Of a stretch of DNA of 32,257 nt, positions 24,013 to 32,257 are shown one piece after another. Location: positions 1 through 32,257 of the forward strand of contig NZ_CAKZIK010000057.1 of assembly GCF_936933875.1 (NCBI RefSeq), given 5' to 3'. The stretch comes from an uncultured Chryseobacterium sp. (GTDB lineage: Bacteria > Bacteroidota > Bacteroidia > Flavobacteriales > Weeksellaceae). Position 1 is the stretch's first letter, and the number at the start of each line of letters is the position of its first letter. The position numbers and the translations under genes were made by a program. A model generated the notes under the pieces. It saw only the letters and a list, made by a program, of their open reading frames with translations, had not been told where the DNA came from and did no database searches.

Positions 24013-24333
24013 GTGAAATTTTTGGCCTTCTCTTTATCCTTGTTCTTTATGGTGCTTACTATGGTGCCATGCAACGACGCGGCAAAGGGTTTAAGCGAAA
24101 AATTTTGTCAGAATCAGGATGTTCACCTCGAACAAAGCCAGAATCAACACGCTGATCTTTGTTCTCCTTTCTGCGTTTGCAATTGTTGTGGTATGAATTT
24201 ATCAGTTTTACAGATTAATACGTTACTTCCTGAGCACCACAAGGTTGTAATAAAAGATATTCTTCCTGATAGGAAATATGATCACAAGATCCTCCTCCCT
24301 GCCGATATCTGGCAACCTCCCAAAATAGGTTAA
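24013..24333 (+). CDS. DUF6660-like small exported Cys-rich protein ending in IWQPPKIG
   Basis: This 106-aa protein starts with GTG and opens the second metal operon. I chose this start because the MKFLAFSLSLFFMVLTMVPC signal region is typical of the DUF6660-like family; a later ATG would remove the signal's basic start. C20 could be a lipidation site, but the lipobox (MVPC) is poor. The middle has CSPFCVCNCCG (C50, C54, C56, C58, C59), which contains a CxxxCC motif, and His residues around it. It ends in IWQPPKIG (99-106) at the stop, the same ending as the protein at 8094. Family members sit before CzcA/CusA genes in Bacteroidota. The function is unknown; chaperone or regulatory leader are the main options. 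Confidence 0.8.
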   Translation: MKFLAFSLSLFFMVLTMVPCNDAAKGLSEKFCQNQDVHLEQSQNQHADLCSPFCVCNCCGMNLSVLQINTLLPEHHKVVIKDILPDRKYDHKILLPADIWQPPKIG

Positions 24334-24384
24334 TTAAACTACCGTAGGATTCTTCCTCCGGGACACTTCGGCTATCCAATAGTC

Positions 24385-24414
24385 GCGCATTTTCGTGAAC
24401 AATACGGAATGTGC
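24385..24414 (+). promoter_or_regulatory. Stem-loop between the second small Cys-rich gene and czcA
   Basis: GCGCATTTTCGT (24385-24396) pairs with ACGGAATGTGC (24404-24414) around a GAACAAT loop: 11 pairs with two G-U and one bulged T. It lies 52 nt after the stop of the small gene and 31 nt before the czcA ATG, in a 111-bp spacer with no gene and no TAnnTTTG box. It may gate translation or read-through into czcA. Confidence 0.5.
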
Positions 24415-24444
24415 TTTACCTTCAATTAACCTTAATTTTTACAA

Positions 24445-27400
24445 ATGATATATAAAATTATACAGTTTAGTGTAAAGAATAAGCTCATCATTGGGCTCAT
24501 GACTTTCGCACTAATCATTTGGGGCGTGTATAGCGCTACTAAGCTTCCCCTAGATGCTGTGCCAGATATCACCAATAATCAGGTTCAGATCATTACCAGT
24601 ACACCCACATTAGCCGCACAGGAAACAGAACAGTTGGTAACATATCCAATTGAACAGAGCCTCGCCAACATTCCCGGAATTACCGAAATGAGGTCAATTT
24701 CAAGATTTGGCTTGTCCGTAGTGACGGTCGTTTTCGACGAAAGCGTGGATATTTACTTTGCACGCCAACTCATCACTGAAAAACTGAAAGAGGCCGAAGA
24801 AAATATTCCACAAGGTATCGGCAGCCCCGAAATGTCCCCGGTTTCTACTGGCTTGGGAGAAATCTATCAGTATGTTATTCACCCTAAAAAAGGTTCCGAG
24901 AACAAATACTCCGCTACGGATCTGCGTACCATGCAGGATTGGGTCGTGGCAAGGCAACTTTACGGGACACCCGGAGTAGCTGAAATTAACAGTTTCGGCG
25001 GGAAACTTAAGCAGTATGAAGTCGCGATTAATCCCTATAGGCTTAAAGCAATGAATGTTACCATTGCAGATATTTTTGCTGCACTCCAGAAAAATAACGA
25101 AAATACCGGCGGCGCTTATATCGATAAAAAACCTAATGCCTATTTTATTCGCGGTATCGGTCTGATCTCTTCATTAGAGGATATTTCCAACACCGTAATA
25201 AAAACAGTCAACGGTATCCCTGTACTTATCAAAGATGTCGCGGAGGCACGTATAGGCAGTGCCATTAGATATGGTGCCTTAACTTATAACGGCGATAAAG
25301 AGGCTGTCGGGGGTATTGTAATGATGCTCAAAGGTGAAAATTCCGCGGAAGTAGTGAGTCGGGTTAAGGAAAAAATGCTCACCATTCAAAAATCCCTTCC
25401 AGCGGATATTATCGTAGAACCTTTCGTGGACCGGACTAACTTAATAGACCGGGCGATCCGTACCGTAGAAACAAATTTGGTGGAAGGCGCTCTTATTGTC
25501 ATCCTTGTGCTCGTTCTGTTTCTGGGTAATTTTCGAGCAGGGCTTATTGTGGCTTCTGCCATTCCACTATCTCTCCTTTTTGCCTTAGGTATGATGAATG
25601 TTTTTGGAGTCAGTGCAAACTTGATGAGTTTGGGAGCTATTGATTTCGGGCTTATTGTAGATGGCGCAGTAATCATTGTGGAGGCGACCCTTCACTTTCT
25701 CGCGGTCCACCACAAATCCCAAAAACTGTCGCAGCACACAATGGACCGGGCTGTGGAAGCCAGTGCAAAAAAGATGATGAGTTCTGCAGCATTTGGCCAG
25801 ATCATTATACTTATTGTCTACCTACCCATTCTGTCACTTCAGGGAATTGAAGGTAAAATGTTCCGTCCTATGGCAGAGACCGTATCATTTGCCATTGTCG
25901 GAGCACTGATCCTCTCTCTTACTTATATACCCATGATGTCCGCATTGTTTTTATCTAAAAATATCAGTGCCAAAAAGACCTTTGCCGATAAAATGATGGC
26001 TAAGATCCATAATTTTTACGTTCCGTTGTTGCAGAAGGCTATTGCATTTAAATATGCAGTAGTTGCCGCGGCCATAGCGCTGCTTACGGTGTCGCTTCTG
26101 CTGTTCTCTCGCATGGGCGGCGAATTTATACCCCAACTTCAGGAAGGTGATTTTGCCGTACATTGTATTCTGCCACAGGGCACCTCCCTTTCACAAAGTA
26201 TAGAAACTTCTATGCAGGCAAGCCGTATTTTGAAATCATTTCCCGAAGTCAACACCGTGGTAGGTAAAACCGGAAGCGCGGAGGTTCCAACAGACCCTAT
26301 GCCGCCCGAAGCAACCGATCTTATTGTCACGCTAAAACCTAAAAAAGATTGGAAAGACAGCGACAAATCTTACGAAGAGTTAAGTGCCGAAATGATGGAA
26401 AAACTGGAAATGATACCTGGCGTGTTTTTTGAAGTCTCCCAACCCATACAGATGCGTTTTAACGAATTAATGACCGGTGTCCGCCAGGATGTAGCGGTCA
26501 AAATATTTGGAGAGAATATCGACACCCTTGCGAAACTGGCACCGGAAGTTGCCAAAATAGTACAGACAGTAGAGGGTGCAACCGAACCACAAATTGAGCA
26601 GACCGTTGGTTTACCTCAAATAACCATTACTTACGACAGGGCCAGAATGGCCTCTTACGGGCTGAATATTGAGGACATAAACCATACAGTGAGCACGGCT
26701 TTTGCGGGCGAAACCGCCGGAGTAGTATTCGAAGACGAAAGGAAGTTTAATTTGGTCGCACGGCTCGACAGTGTGAGCAGAAGTTCTATTGACGACGTGA
26801 GTAACCTCTTTATTCCGGCTGAGAACGGTGTGCAGATTCCGCTCTCTCAGATAGCAAAAGTGGAATTTAAAGAAGGACCGGCGCAAATCAGCCGTGAAGA
26901 TGGAAAGCGCAGGATCGTCGTTGGCTTTAATGTAAAGGATAGGGATGTAGAAAGTGTAGTCACCGAAATCCAGAAAAAACTGAATGACGCAAACATCTTG
27001 CCCGCCGGCTATTACTATACATATGGAGGAACATTCGAAAACCTGAAACAGGCCTCTTCACGACTGCAAATAGCGGTTCCTGTAGCATTAGCCCTTATCT
27101 TTCTTTTGCTTTACTTCACCTTCCGCAACTTCAAAGACAGCATTCTTATCTTCACCGCAATACCAATGAGTGCTATTGGCGGTGTGTTTGCGTTGCTCAT
27201 AAGAGATATGCCATTCAGTATTTCTGCAGGAGTGGGCTTCATTGCGTTATTTGGTGTGGCCGTCCTGAACGGTATCGTCTTGGTGAGTACTTTCAAAGAC
27301 CTACAGAAATCCGGTGTAAATAATGTAATACGAAGGGTCATAGAAGGAACCAGTATCAGGCTTCGTCCTGTATTGATGACGGCAGCCGTAGCATCATTTG

Positions 27401-28773
27401 GATTTTTCCCGATGGCTTTTTCTACCGGGAGCGGTGCCGAAGTGCAAAGACCGCTTGCAACAGTAGTTATCGGCGGTTTGGTAACAGCAACCTTCCTTAC
27501 CTTATTTGTCTTACCCCTACTATATATCATATTTAATTCTAAGAATCAAATCAAAAACAAATTGAGAAATAGTAAAAACACGTCGTTTGTAGCGCTGGTA
27601 ATTTTACTGTGCTCTTCCGCAGGTGCACTTACTGCTCAGGAAAGAATTTCACCAAATGACGCGGTGAAAATAGCGCTGGAAAATAATCTGCAGTACTCGG
27701 TAAACAGTGCCCAGGTAAATAAAGCTTTACTGGAAACTAAAACTGCACGTGAAATTCCCAAAACCGGCATCTTTGTAGAAAATGAGGATATGAGGCCTAG
27801 TGATCCCGACGGCGATTTTAAAATTGGAATCCAGCAATCCGTCCAGTGGCCGGGATTATATAAGGCGAAAAGAAAGTATTTTGAGGAGCAGTTGAAATTT
27901 CACCAGCTGAATAAAAGCATGTTGGACGCAGTGATAAAAAGGGAAGTAAATACTGCTTTTTATCAGTTGTGGTACCTTCAGGATGTTGGTAAGCTCTACC
28001 AAAAACTTGATGAGTATTATACGTCCATGTACAAAGCAGCTAATCTTCGTTTCAAAACCGGCGAAGCTGCAGGACTAGAAAACATTGCTGCCGAAGCACG
28101 GATGAAAGAGCTCCAGGCTCAGCGACAGCAAAACGAACAGAATATTTCGGCACAGCAGCAACAACTCAGTCTGTTTCTTAATAGTCAGGTGCTATACTTG
28201 CCGGAAGACACAAACTTGCAGAAATTGGATTTGGAAGATTTACCATCAGACAGTTTTCATCCCTCATTGGCTCTGCAGCAGCAGAATATAGAAATAGCAA
28301 GGGCGAATATAGAGGTTCAGAAAATGCAGAACAAACCTGACTTTTCGGGAAGAATATTTTCCCAGAGATTATACGGAATGAAGGATCCCATAACAGGCTT
28401 TTCAGTAGCTGTAGAATTTCCCATTTTTGGAAAGACTGCTTACAAAGCCAAATTGCAGTCTGCAGAAGCCGAGGTCGAAATTCAACAATCTCAGCTGCGC
28501 TATCAGGAAAATCAGTTCGCGGCACAAACCCGCTCCAGCTATACTGAAATTCTGAAAGCTGCTGAAATGCTTAAATATTATGAAAGTATAGGTTTGAAAC
28601 AGGCAGACCAAATTTTCGATGCGGCAATGCTGAGTTACAAAGCTGGGGAAATAGGGTTTTCTGAAATGCACCAGTTTTTCACCCAAGCTATAGACATTAG
28701 AAAAAACTATTTGATTGCACTGAACGAATACAACATGGCAGTAATACAATATAACTACTATATTAAAAATTAA
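24445..28773 (+). CDS. czcA: CzcA-TolC fusion: heavy-metal RND pump joined to outer-membrane channel
   Basis: This 1442-aa protein combines two parts of one tripartite pump. Residues 1 to about 1040 are a full RND pump with twelve membrane helices and the motif FGLIVDGAVIIVEATLH. Two of the three CusA methionines lack counterparts (the FAVHCILPQGTS segment has no FMP), so the pump is of the CzcA type for divalent ions (Zn, Co, Cd or Ni). Residues from about 1066 are a TolC-family channel. Between them lies a signal-peptide-like stretch, SFVALVILLCSSAGALTAQ (about 1047-1065), so the chain is probably cut by signal peptidase and the channel released to the outer membrane. This architecture is known in Bacteroidota. 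The adaptor gene follows after 21 bp. Confidence 0.92.
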   Translation: MIYKIIQFSVKNKLIIGLMTFALIIWGVYSATKLPLDAVPDITNNQVQIITSTPTLAAQETEQLVTYPIEQSLANIPGITEMRSISRFGLSVVTVVFDESVDIYFARQLITEKLKEAEENIPQGIGSPEMSPVSTGLGEIYQYVIHPKKGSENKYSATDLRTMQDWVVARQLYGTPGVAEINSFGGKLKQYEVAINPYRLKAMNVTIADIFAALQKNNENTGGAYIDKKPNAYFIRGIGLISSLEDISNTVIKTVNGIPVLIKDVAEARIGSAIRYGALTYNGDKEAVGGIVMMLKGENSAEVVSRVKEKMLTIQKSLPADIIVEPFVDRTNLIDRAIRTVETNLVEGALIVILVLVLFLGNFRAGLIVASAIPLSLLFALGMMNVFGVSANLMSLGAIDFGLIVDGAVIIVEATLHFLAVHHKSQKLSQHTMDRAVEASAKKMMSSAAFGQIIILIVYLPILSLQGIEGKMFRPMAETVSFAIVGALILSLTYIPMMSALFLSKNISAKKTFADKMMAKIHNFYVPLLQKAIAFKYAVVAAAIALLTVSLLLFSRMGGEFIPQLQEGDFAVHCILPQGTSLSQSIETSMQASRILKSFPEVNTVVGKTGSAEVPTDPMPPEATDLIVTLKPKKDWKDSDKSYEELSAEMMEKLEMIPGVFFEVSQPIQMRFNELMTGVRQDVAVKIFGENIDTLAKLAPEVAKIVQTVEGATEPQIEQTVGLPQITITYDRARMASYGLNIEDINHTVSTAFAGETAGVVFEDERKFNLVARLDSVSRSSIDDVSNLFIPAENGVQIPLSQIAKVEFKEGPAQISREDGKRRIVVGFNVKDRDVESVVTEIQKKLNDANILPAGYYYTYGGTFENLKQASSRLQIAVPVALALIFLLLYFTFRNFKDSILIFTAIPMSAIGGVFALLIRDMPFSISAGVGFIALFGVAVLNGIVLVSTFKDLQKSGVNNVIRRVIEGTSIRLRPVLMTAAVASFGFFPMAFSTGSGAEVQRPLATVVIGGLVTATFLTLFVLPLLYIIFNSKNQIKNKLRNSKNTSFVALVILLCSSAGALTAQERISPNDAVKIALENNLQYSVNSAQVNKALLETKTAREIPKTGIFVENEDMRPSDPDGDFKIGIQQSVQWPGLYKAKRKYFEEQLKFHQLNKSMLDAVIKREVNTAFYQLWYLQDVGKLYQKLDEYYTSMYKAANLRFKTGEAAGLENIAAEARMKELQAQRQQNEQNISAQQQQLSLFLNSQVLYLPEDTNLQKLDLEDLPSDSFHPSLALQQQNIEIARANIEVQKMQNKPDFSGRIFSQRLYGMKDPITGFSVAVEFPIFGKTAYKAKLQSAEAEVEIQQSQLRYQENQFAAQTRSSYTEILKAAEMLKYYESIGLKQADQIFDAAMLSYKAGEIGFSEMHQFFTQAIDIRKNYLIALNEYNMAVIQYNYYIKN

Positions 28774-28794
28774 GGATCCAAAAGAGAATATAAC

Positions 28795-30030
28795 ATGAAA
28801 AAATATATCACCCTAATTTTTGCGGTCTCTGTCTTGTTGACAGGATGCAAAAAAGAATCAGAAGTCACTGAAACCAAAGAAGCAACTGCAGTAGAGAAGC
28901 CCGATGAGCACGAAGATCCTAATGTGGCACATTTCACCGAAGAACAGATAAAAACTGTAGGCATCCAGATGGGCAGTATCGAAAGTAAGGAGCTTTCCAA
29001 TACCATCAAGGTGAGCGGTATGCTAACCGTGCCGAATCAGAATAAGGCATTTGTCACGCCCTCATACAGCGGTATAGTACGCTCCCTGTACGTACAGCCT
29101 GGAAGCTATGTATCAAAGGGAAAAGTTATAGCAACCATTTCAAACCCCGATTTAATTGTGATGCAGCAGCAGCTTCAGCAGGTTAATGTTCAGATCCGGA
29201 TGGCAGAGTTGGAGGTAACGCGTGCCCAGCAGCTTTATAAAGGAAATGCCGCACCGTTAAAGAAATTTCAGCAGGCACAGACAGATCTTGCAACATTACG
29301 AAGCCAGCGCTCCGGACTGCAGAAACAGCTGGGCAGCATCGGTGCAGCTCAGGGTTACAGTTCGTCCCTTGCGGTGCGCGCGCCCATCAGCGGAACGGTA
29401 AGTAAAGTGATTGCGCAAATCGGGAGTAATGTAGACATGGCTTCGCCAATTGCCGAAATTGTAAGCAACTCAGCCCTGCATTTAGATATCTATGTATATG
29501 AAAAAGACTTGGGTAAAGTACAGCCAGGACAATCCATTCATTTTACACTTACCAACAGTCCAGGTAAAGAGTATGATGCAAAAATAACTTCAATAGGTAC
29601 AGCCTTTGAAGGAGAAAGCAAAACTGTTCCTGTTCACGCACAAGTCGTCGGTGACCGATCAGGTCTTATTGATGGCATGAATGTTATCGCAGTCATAAGT
29701 CTTGATAAGCAAACTACTGCATCCGTTCCTACTGAAGCTATAGTTAATGATAAGGGACAGGATTTTATCTTTATAATGCAGTCCGATCATGATAAAGAAG
29801 AAAATAACGAAAAAGTATCAACTTCAACAAACGGAAATAACAAAAAAACAATTGTGGAAAAGGAAGTAGGTTTTGAAAAAATTCCTGTTGCTAAAGGGGT
29901 TACTGATTTAGGCTACACACAAATTACACCTTTAAAACCAATTCCTGCCGATGCTAAAATAGTAACTAAAAATGCCTTCTTCATTTTAGCTAAATTAAAT
30001 AACAAAGGAGAAGAAGGGCACGGCCATTAA
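28795..30030 (+). CDS. czcB: CzcB-type RND periplasmic adaptor
   Basis: This 411-aa lipoprotein adaptor (lipobox LLTGC, C18) has a Glu/Lys-rich linker, then the membrane-fusion family parts: barrel start IKVSGMLTVPNQNKAFVTPSYSGIVRSLYV, a helical hairpin rich in Gln (VMQQQLQQVNVQIRMAELEVTRAQQLY), the lipoyl return VRAPISGTVSKVIAQIGSNV and the barrel VYEKDLGKVQPGQSI. It lacks the YTCxMHP module present in both CusB adaptors, consistent with a divalent-metal pump. An Asn/Lys/Glu-rich insert near residues 333-362 and a His tail (GHGH) are visible. It joins the CzcA part to its TolC partner. Confidence 0.92.
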   Translation: MKKYITLIFAVSVLLTGCKKESEVTETKEATAVEKPDEHEDPNVAHFTEEQIKTVGIQMGSIESKELSNTIKVSGMLTVPNQNKAFVTPSYSGIVRSLYVQPGSYVSKGKVIATISNPDLIVMQQQLQQVNVQIRMAELEVTRAQQLYKGNAAPLKKFQQAQTDLATLRSQRSGLQKQLGSIGAAQGYSSSLAVRAPISGTVSKVIAQIGSNVDMASPIAEIVSNSALHLDIYVYEKDLGKVQPGQSIHFTLTNSPGKEYDAKITSIGTAFEGESKTVPVHAQVVGDRSGLIDGMNVIAVISLDKQTTASVPTEAIVNDKGQDFIFIMQSDHDKEENNEKVSTSTNGNNKKTIVEKEVGFEKIPVAKGVTDLGYTQITPLKPIPADAKIVTKNAFFILAKLNNKGEEGHGH

Positions 30031-30078
30031 AAAATCCATAATCAAAATTACTCAAACTCATCATTTAAAATAAAACTT

Positions 30079-32184
30079 ATGGCAAATAATAAATTACATA
30101 CACATACTTTCGACGAAAATGGTCGTCAGTTGTGTTGTACAGAAGAAGAAAAAATCAATTTGGTTGCAGACCAAAGATTGAAAAAAGAGTTAGGCGACAA
30201 AGCATGCTGTGCTGTAGATGCAAAAGTAAATCCATCAAAAATGAAGAATTCAGAAAAGGTCGGTCATAAACCGGGCGGGAAACATACCGATGACGACGGC
30301 CACGATCATTCTGCACAGGGAAAGTCTACCTTTCAGCTTTTTCTTCCGACAATGATCTCATTCGTGATCCTAATGGCAGGCTTGGCAATGGATCATCTGA
30401 TTCCTCAATTTTGGTTTAAAGATTGGGTGCGTATTATTTGGTACGCCGCAGCCTATCTGCCGGTAGGTGTGCCGGTTCTGACAGATGCGTTTGAAAGTAT
30501 CAGGAAGGGGGATGTGTTTTCGGAGTTTTTCTTAATGTCTATCGCGACAATAGGTGCCTTTGCAATTGGTGAATATCCTGAAGGGGTAGCTGTAATGCTC
30601 TTCTATTCAGTAGGCGAAGTTTTCCAGACTTTAGCCGTTCAGCGCGCAAAAGGAAACATAGCAAAACTTCTCGATCAGCGTCCCGATGAAGTGACCATCT
30701 TGGTGGATAACCGCCCACAAACGGTAAAAGCGGCGGAAGTTGCACTGGATTCGGTTATTCAGTTGAAACCGGGAGAAAAACTGGCCCTGGATGGAATTTT
30801 GATTTCAGACAGCGCTTCGTTCAATACCTCGGCACTCACCGGCGAAAGTAAACCTGACACAAAGCAAACAGGAGATACCGTCCTTGCTGGTATGATCAAC
30901 CTGAATACCGTTGCACAGGTGAGAGTAAATACACCTTATGCAGATTCAAAACTTTCCAAGATTCTAGAACTGGTACAAAACGCGACAGCACAGAAGGCAC
31001 CCACAGAATTATTCATCAGGAAATTTGCCCGCATCTATACCCCAATCGTGGTATTTCTCGCTGTGACAATCTGTCTGTTACCCTATTTGTTTGTGGATGA
31101 ATATATTTTCCGGGACTGGTTATACCGCGCTCTGATATTTCTGGTAATATCCTGTCCATGTGCATTAGTAATTAGTATTCCACTAGGATACTTTGGTGGC
31201 ATTGGTGCCGCAAGCAGAAATGGAATTTTATTTAAGGGCAGTAACTTTCTGGATGCGTTGGCAGAGGTCAAAAATGTGGTTATGGATAAGACCGGAACCA
31301 TGACTGAGGGCGTCTTTAAAGTACAGACCGTCAATCTAAAGCAGGAATTTGACCGGGATTTAATTCTAAAATTAGTGAATGTAATCGAAAATTCATCAAC
31401 CCATCCGGTTGCAACTGCCATTCACGATCATCTCGGTGAACCCGACCATACTATAATTCTCGACAATGTAGAAGAAATAGCGGGACATGGCCTGAAGGGA
31501 TCGTATCAGGGAAAAGAGTTGCTCGTAGGAAACTTTAAACTGATGGATAAATTCAATATCCAATATGATGTAAATCCAAACGATATTGTAGAAACATTGA
31601 TTGCCATTGCTTATGAAGGCAAATTTGCGGGATACCTTACCATTGCGGATAGCATCAAAGAAGACGCTGCCGAAACTGTACAGAAACTTCAAAGTTTAGG
31701 AGTAAAAGTTACCATGTTGAGCGGTGATAAAGCAACGGTAGTCAAAGCTGTCGCAGGAAAACTGGGCATACCTAATGCTTTTGGCGATTTATTGCCGGAA
31801 GATAAAGTGAATAAAGTCAAAGAAATAAAAGCACGGAATGAAACGGTTGCATTTGTTGGCGACGGTGTCAACGATGCTCCGGTTGTAGCTTTAAGTGATA
31901 TCGGCATAGCGATGGGAGGCCTTGGGAGTGATGCCACTATTGAAACCGCTGATGTGGTAATTCAGGACGACAAACCTTCCAAGATCCCGATGGCCATTAA
32001 TATTGGTAAGCAGACCAAAAAAATTGTATGGCAGAATATTGCATTGGCTTTTGGAGTAAAAGCCATTTTTCTCGTTTTAGGAGCGGGCGGTTTAGCCACA
32101 ATGTGGGAAGCGGTATTCGCCGATGTGGGTGTAGCTCTTCTTGCCATATTAAATGCAGTAAGAATTCAGAAAATGAAATTTTAA
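30079..32184 (+). CDS. zntA: ZntA/CadA-type Zn/Cd/Pb P-type ATPase (CPC motif)
   Basis: This 701-aa P1B-type ATPase exports divalent soft metals from the cytoplasm. The N-terminus has no HMA domain but has two vicinal Cys pairs (C19-C20 and C43-C44) and a His/Asp-rich stretch (about 62-77, HKPGGKHTDDDGHDH). The ion site is SCPCALVIS (CPC at 359-361) followed by IPLGYFGGIGAASRNGILFKG, typical of the ZntA (P1B-2) group. TGES, DKTGTMTEG (D403), SSTHPVATAI (HP) and GDGVNDAPVVALSDIGIAMG are all intact. It works in series with the Czc pump: the ATPase to the periplasm, Czc out of the cell. The 48-bp gap to czcB suggests the same transcript. Confidence 0.93.
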   Translation: MANNKLHTHTFDENGRQLCCTEEEKINLVADQRLKKELGDKACCAVDAKVNPSKMKNSEKVGHKPGGKHTDDDGHDHSAQGKSTFQLFLPTMISFVILMAGLAMDHLIPQFWFKDWVRIIWYAAAYLPVGVPVLTDAFESIRKGDVFSEFFLMSIATIGAFAIGEYPEGVAVMLFYSVGEVFQTLAVQRAKGNIAKLLDQRPDEVTILVDNRPQTVKAAEVALDSVIQLKPGEKLALDGILISDSASFNTSALTGESKPDTKQTGDTVLAGMINLNTVAQVRVNTPYADSKLSKILELVQNATAQKAPTELFIRKFARIYTPIVVFLAVTICLLPYLFVDEYIFRDWLYRALIFLVISCPCALVISIPLGYFGGIGAASRNGILFKGSNFLDALAEVKNVVMDKTGTMTEGVFKVQTVNLKQEFDRDLILKLVNVIENSSTHPVATAIHDHLGEPDHTIILDNVEEIAGHGLKGSYQGKELLVGNFKLMDKFNIQYDVNPNDIVETLIAIAYEGKFAGYLTIADSIKEDAAETVQKLQSLGVKVTMLSGDKATVVKAVAGKLGIPNAFGDLLPEDKVNKVKEIKARNETVAFVGDGVNDAPVVALSDIGIAMGGLGSDATIETADVVIQDDKPSKIPMAINIGKQTKKIVWQNIALAFGVKAIFLVLGAGGLATMWEAVFADVGVALLAILNAVRIQKMKF

Positions 32185-32207
32185 ACAAAGCGGGCTTCGG
32201 TCTAGTC

Positions 32208-32236
32208 ATGGTCGGAAGAAATTCCGGCCATTTTTT
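32208..32236 (+). terminator. Rho-independent terminator of the Czc/Znt operon
   Basis: ATGGTCGGAA at 32208-32217 pairs with TTCCGGCCAT at 32222-32231 (10 pairs, one G-U) around a GAAA loop, followed by T at 32231-32236. It lies 23 nt after the ATPase stop. Confidence 0.88.
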
Positions 32237-32257
32237 ATGACTAAGTTTTGAATACCT

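Larger units (their letters stand above)
1825..32257 (+). mobile_element. Integrative mobilizable element carrying metal resistance (left part; right end outside window)
   Basis: From the tRNA-Asn 3' end onward the genes are an element backbone (excisionase-like HTH, VapE-type ATPase, Toprim primase, MobC, relaxase, membrane mobilization protein, 1949-8035), followed directly by two metal-resistance operons (8094-32184). No conjugation (T4SS/tra) genes are present, so transfer would depend on a helper, as in NBU- or Tn4555-like elements. The integrase and the second att copy are not in the window. The left end at the tRNA is inferred from gene content; no att duplication can be seen. The cargo could be an independent insertion next to the backbone, but no IS or other boundary is visible at 8036-8093. 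Confidence 0.65.

Overview
The window looks like chromosomal DNA of a member of the Bacteroidota, most likely the Flavobacteriia (Chryseobacterium/Elizabethkingia/Kaistella-like). This rests on Bacteroidota-type promoters (TTG/TTTG, about 20 bp, TAnnTTTG) at 111-143, 1696-1728 and 8047-8078, on AT-rich spacers without strong Shine-Dalgarno sequences, and on protein families with Bacteroidota architecture (DUF3347, DUF6660-like, CzcA-TolC fusion, MerTP, GDCxxC). The genus is inferred. All recognised genes are on the + strand.

Layout. (1) 1-1867 is ordinary chromosome: a site-2 protease gene of the RseP type and a tRNA-Asn(GTT) with its own terminator. (2) 1868-8035 is the backbone of an integrative mobilizable element that appears to sit at the 3' side of tRNA-Asn. 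It has a membrane protein of unknown function, a strongly palindromic spacer, an excisionase-like HTH protein, a VapE-type AAA+/SF3-like ATPase, a spacer with eight copies of a TACCT/AGGTA word, a Toprim primase-like protein, a candidate oriT spacer, MobC, a relaxase and a single-pass membrane mobilization protein. No integrase and no second att copy lie in the window, so the right end must be beyond 32257. (3) 8036-23879 is a long, tightly packed copper/silver operon ending at a clear terminator. It holds a small Cys-rich exported protein, a TRASH-like lipoprotein, a DUF3347 lipoprotein, CusA split into two ORFs, CusC, two different CusB-type adaptors, a haem-binding-type CxxCH protein, MerTP, a GDCxxC protein, a DUF305 protein, a CPH-type (CopB) P-type ATPase and a multicopper oxidase with three extra metal-binding modules and a barrel-like C-terminal domain. 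(4) 23880-32236 is a second metal operon: a second small Cys-rich exported protein, a CzcA-TolC fusion, a CzcB-type adaptor and a CPC-type Zn/Cd/Pb P-type ATPase, closed by a terminator.

How it fits together. The Cus system should move Cu(I)/Ag(I) from the periplasm out of the cell, the CopB ATPase from cytoplasm to periplasm, and the multicopper oxidase should oxidise periplasmic Cu(I). The Czc system and the second ATPase should handle divalent ions. A single metal-binding module (YTCxMHP...CPxCxM) occurs six times in four proteins of the copper operon. No gene for a transcriptional regulator of metal resistance (MerR, ArsR, CusRS-like) is present.

Most interesting point. Each metal operon starts with a small exported protein that has a CxxxCC motif and ends in IW(E/Q)PPKIG directly before the stop. 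Each is followed by a gap with a predicted RNA stem-loop before the first efflux gene. The 16 nucleotides covering the last codons and stop are identical in the two otherwise diverged genes. I propose these are metal-sensing nascent-chain (translation-arrest) leaders, analogous to the copper-responsive leaders CutF and CruR of Proteobacteria. This would explain regulation without a regulator gene, and it is a hypothesis, not a demonstrated function.
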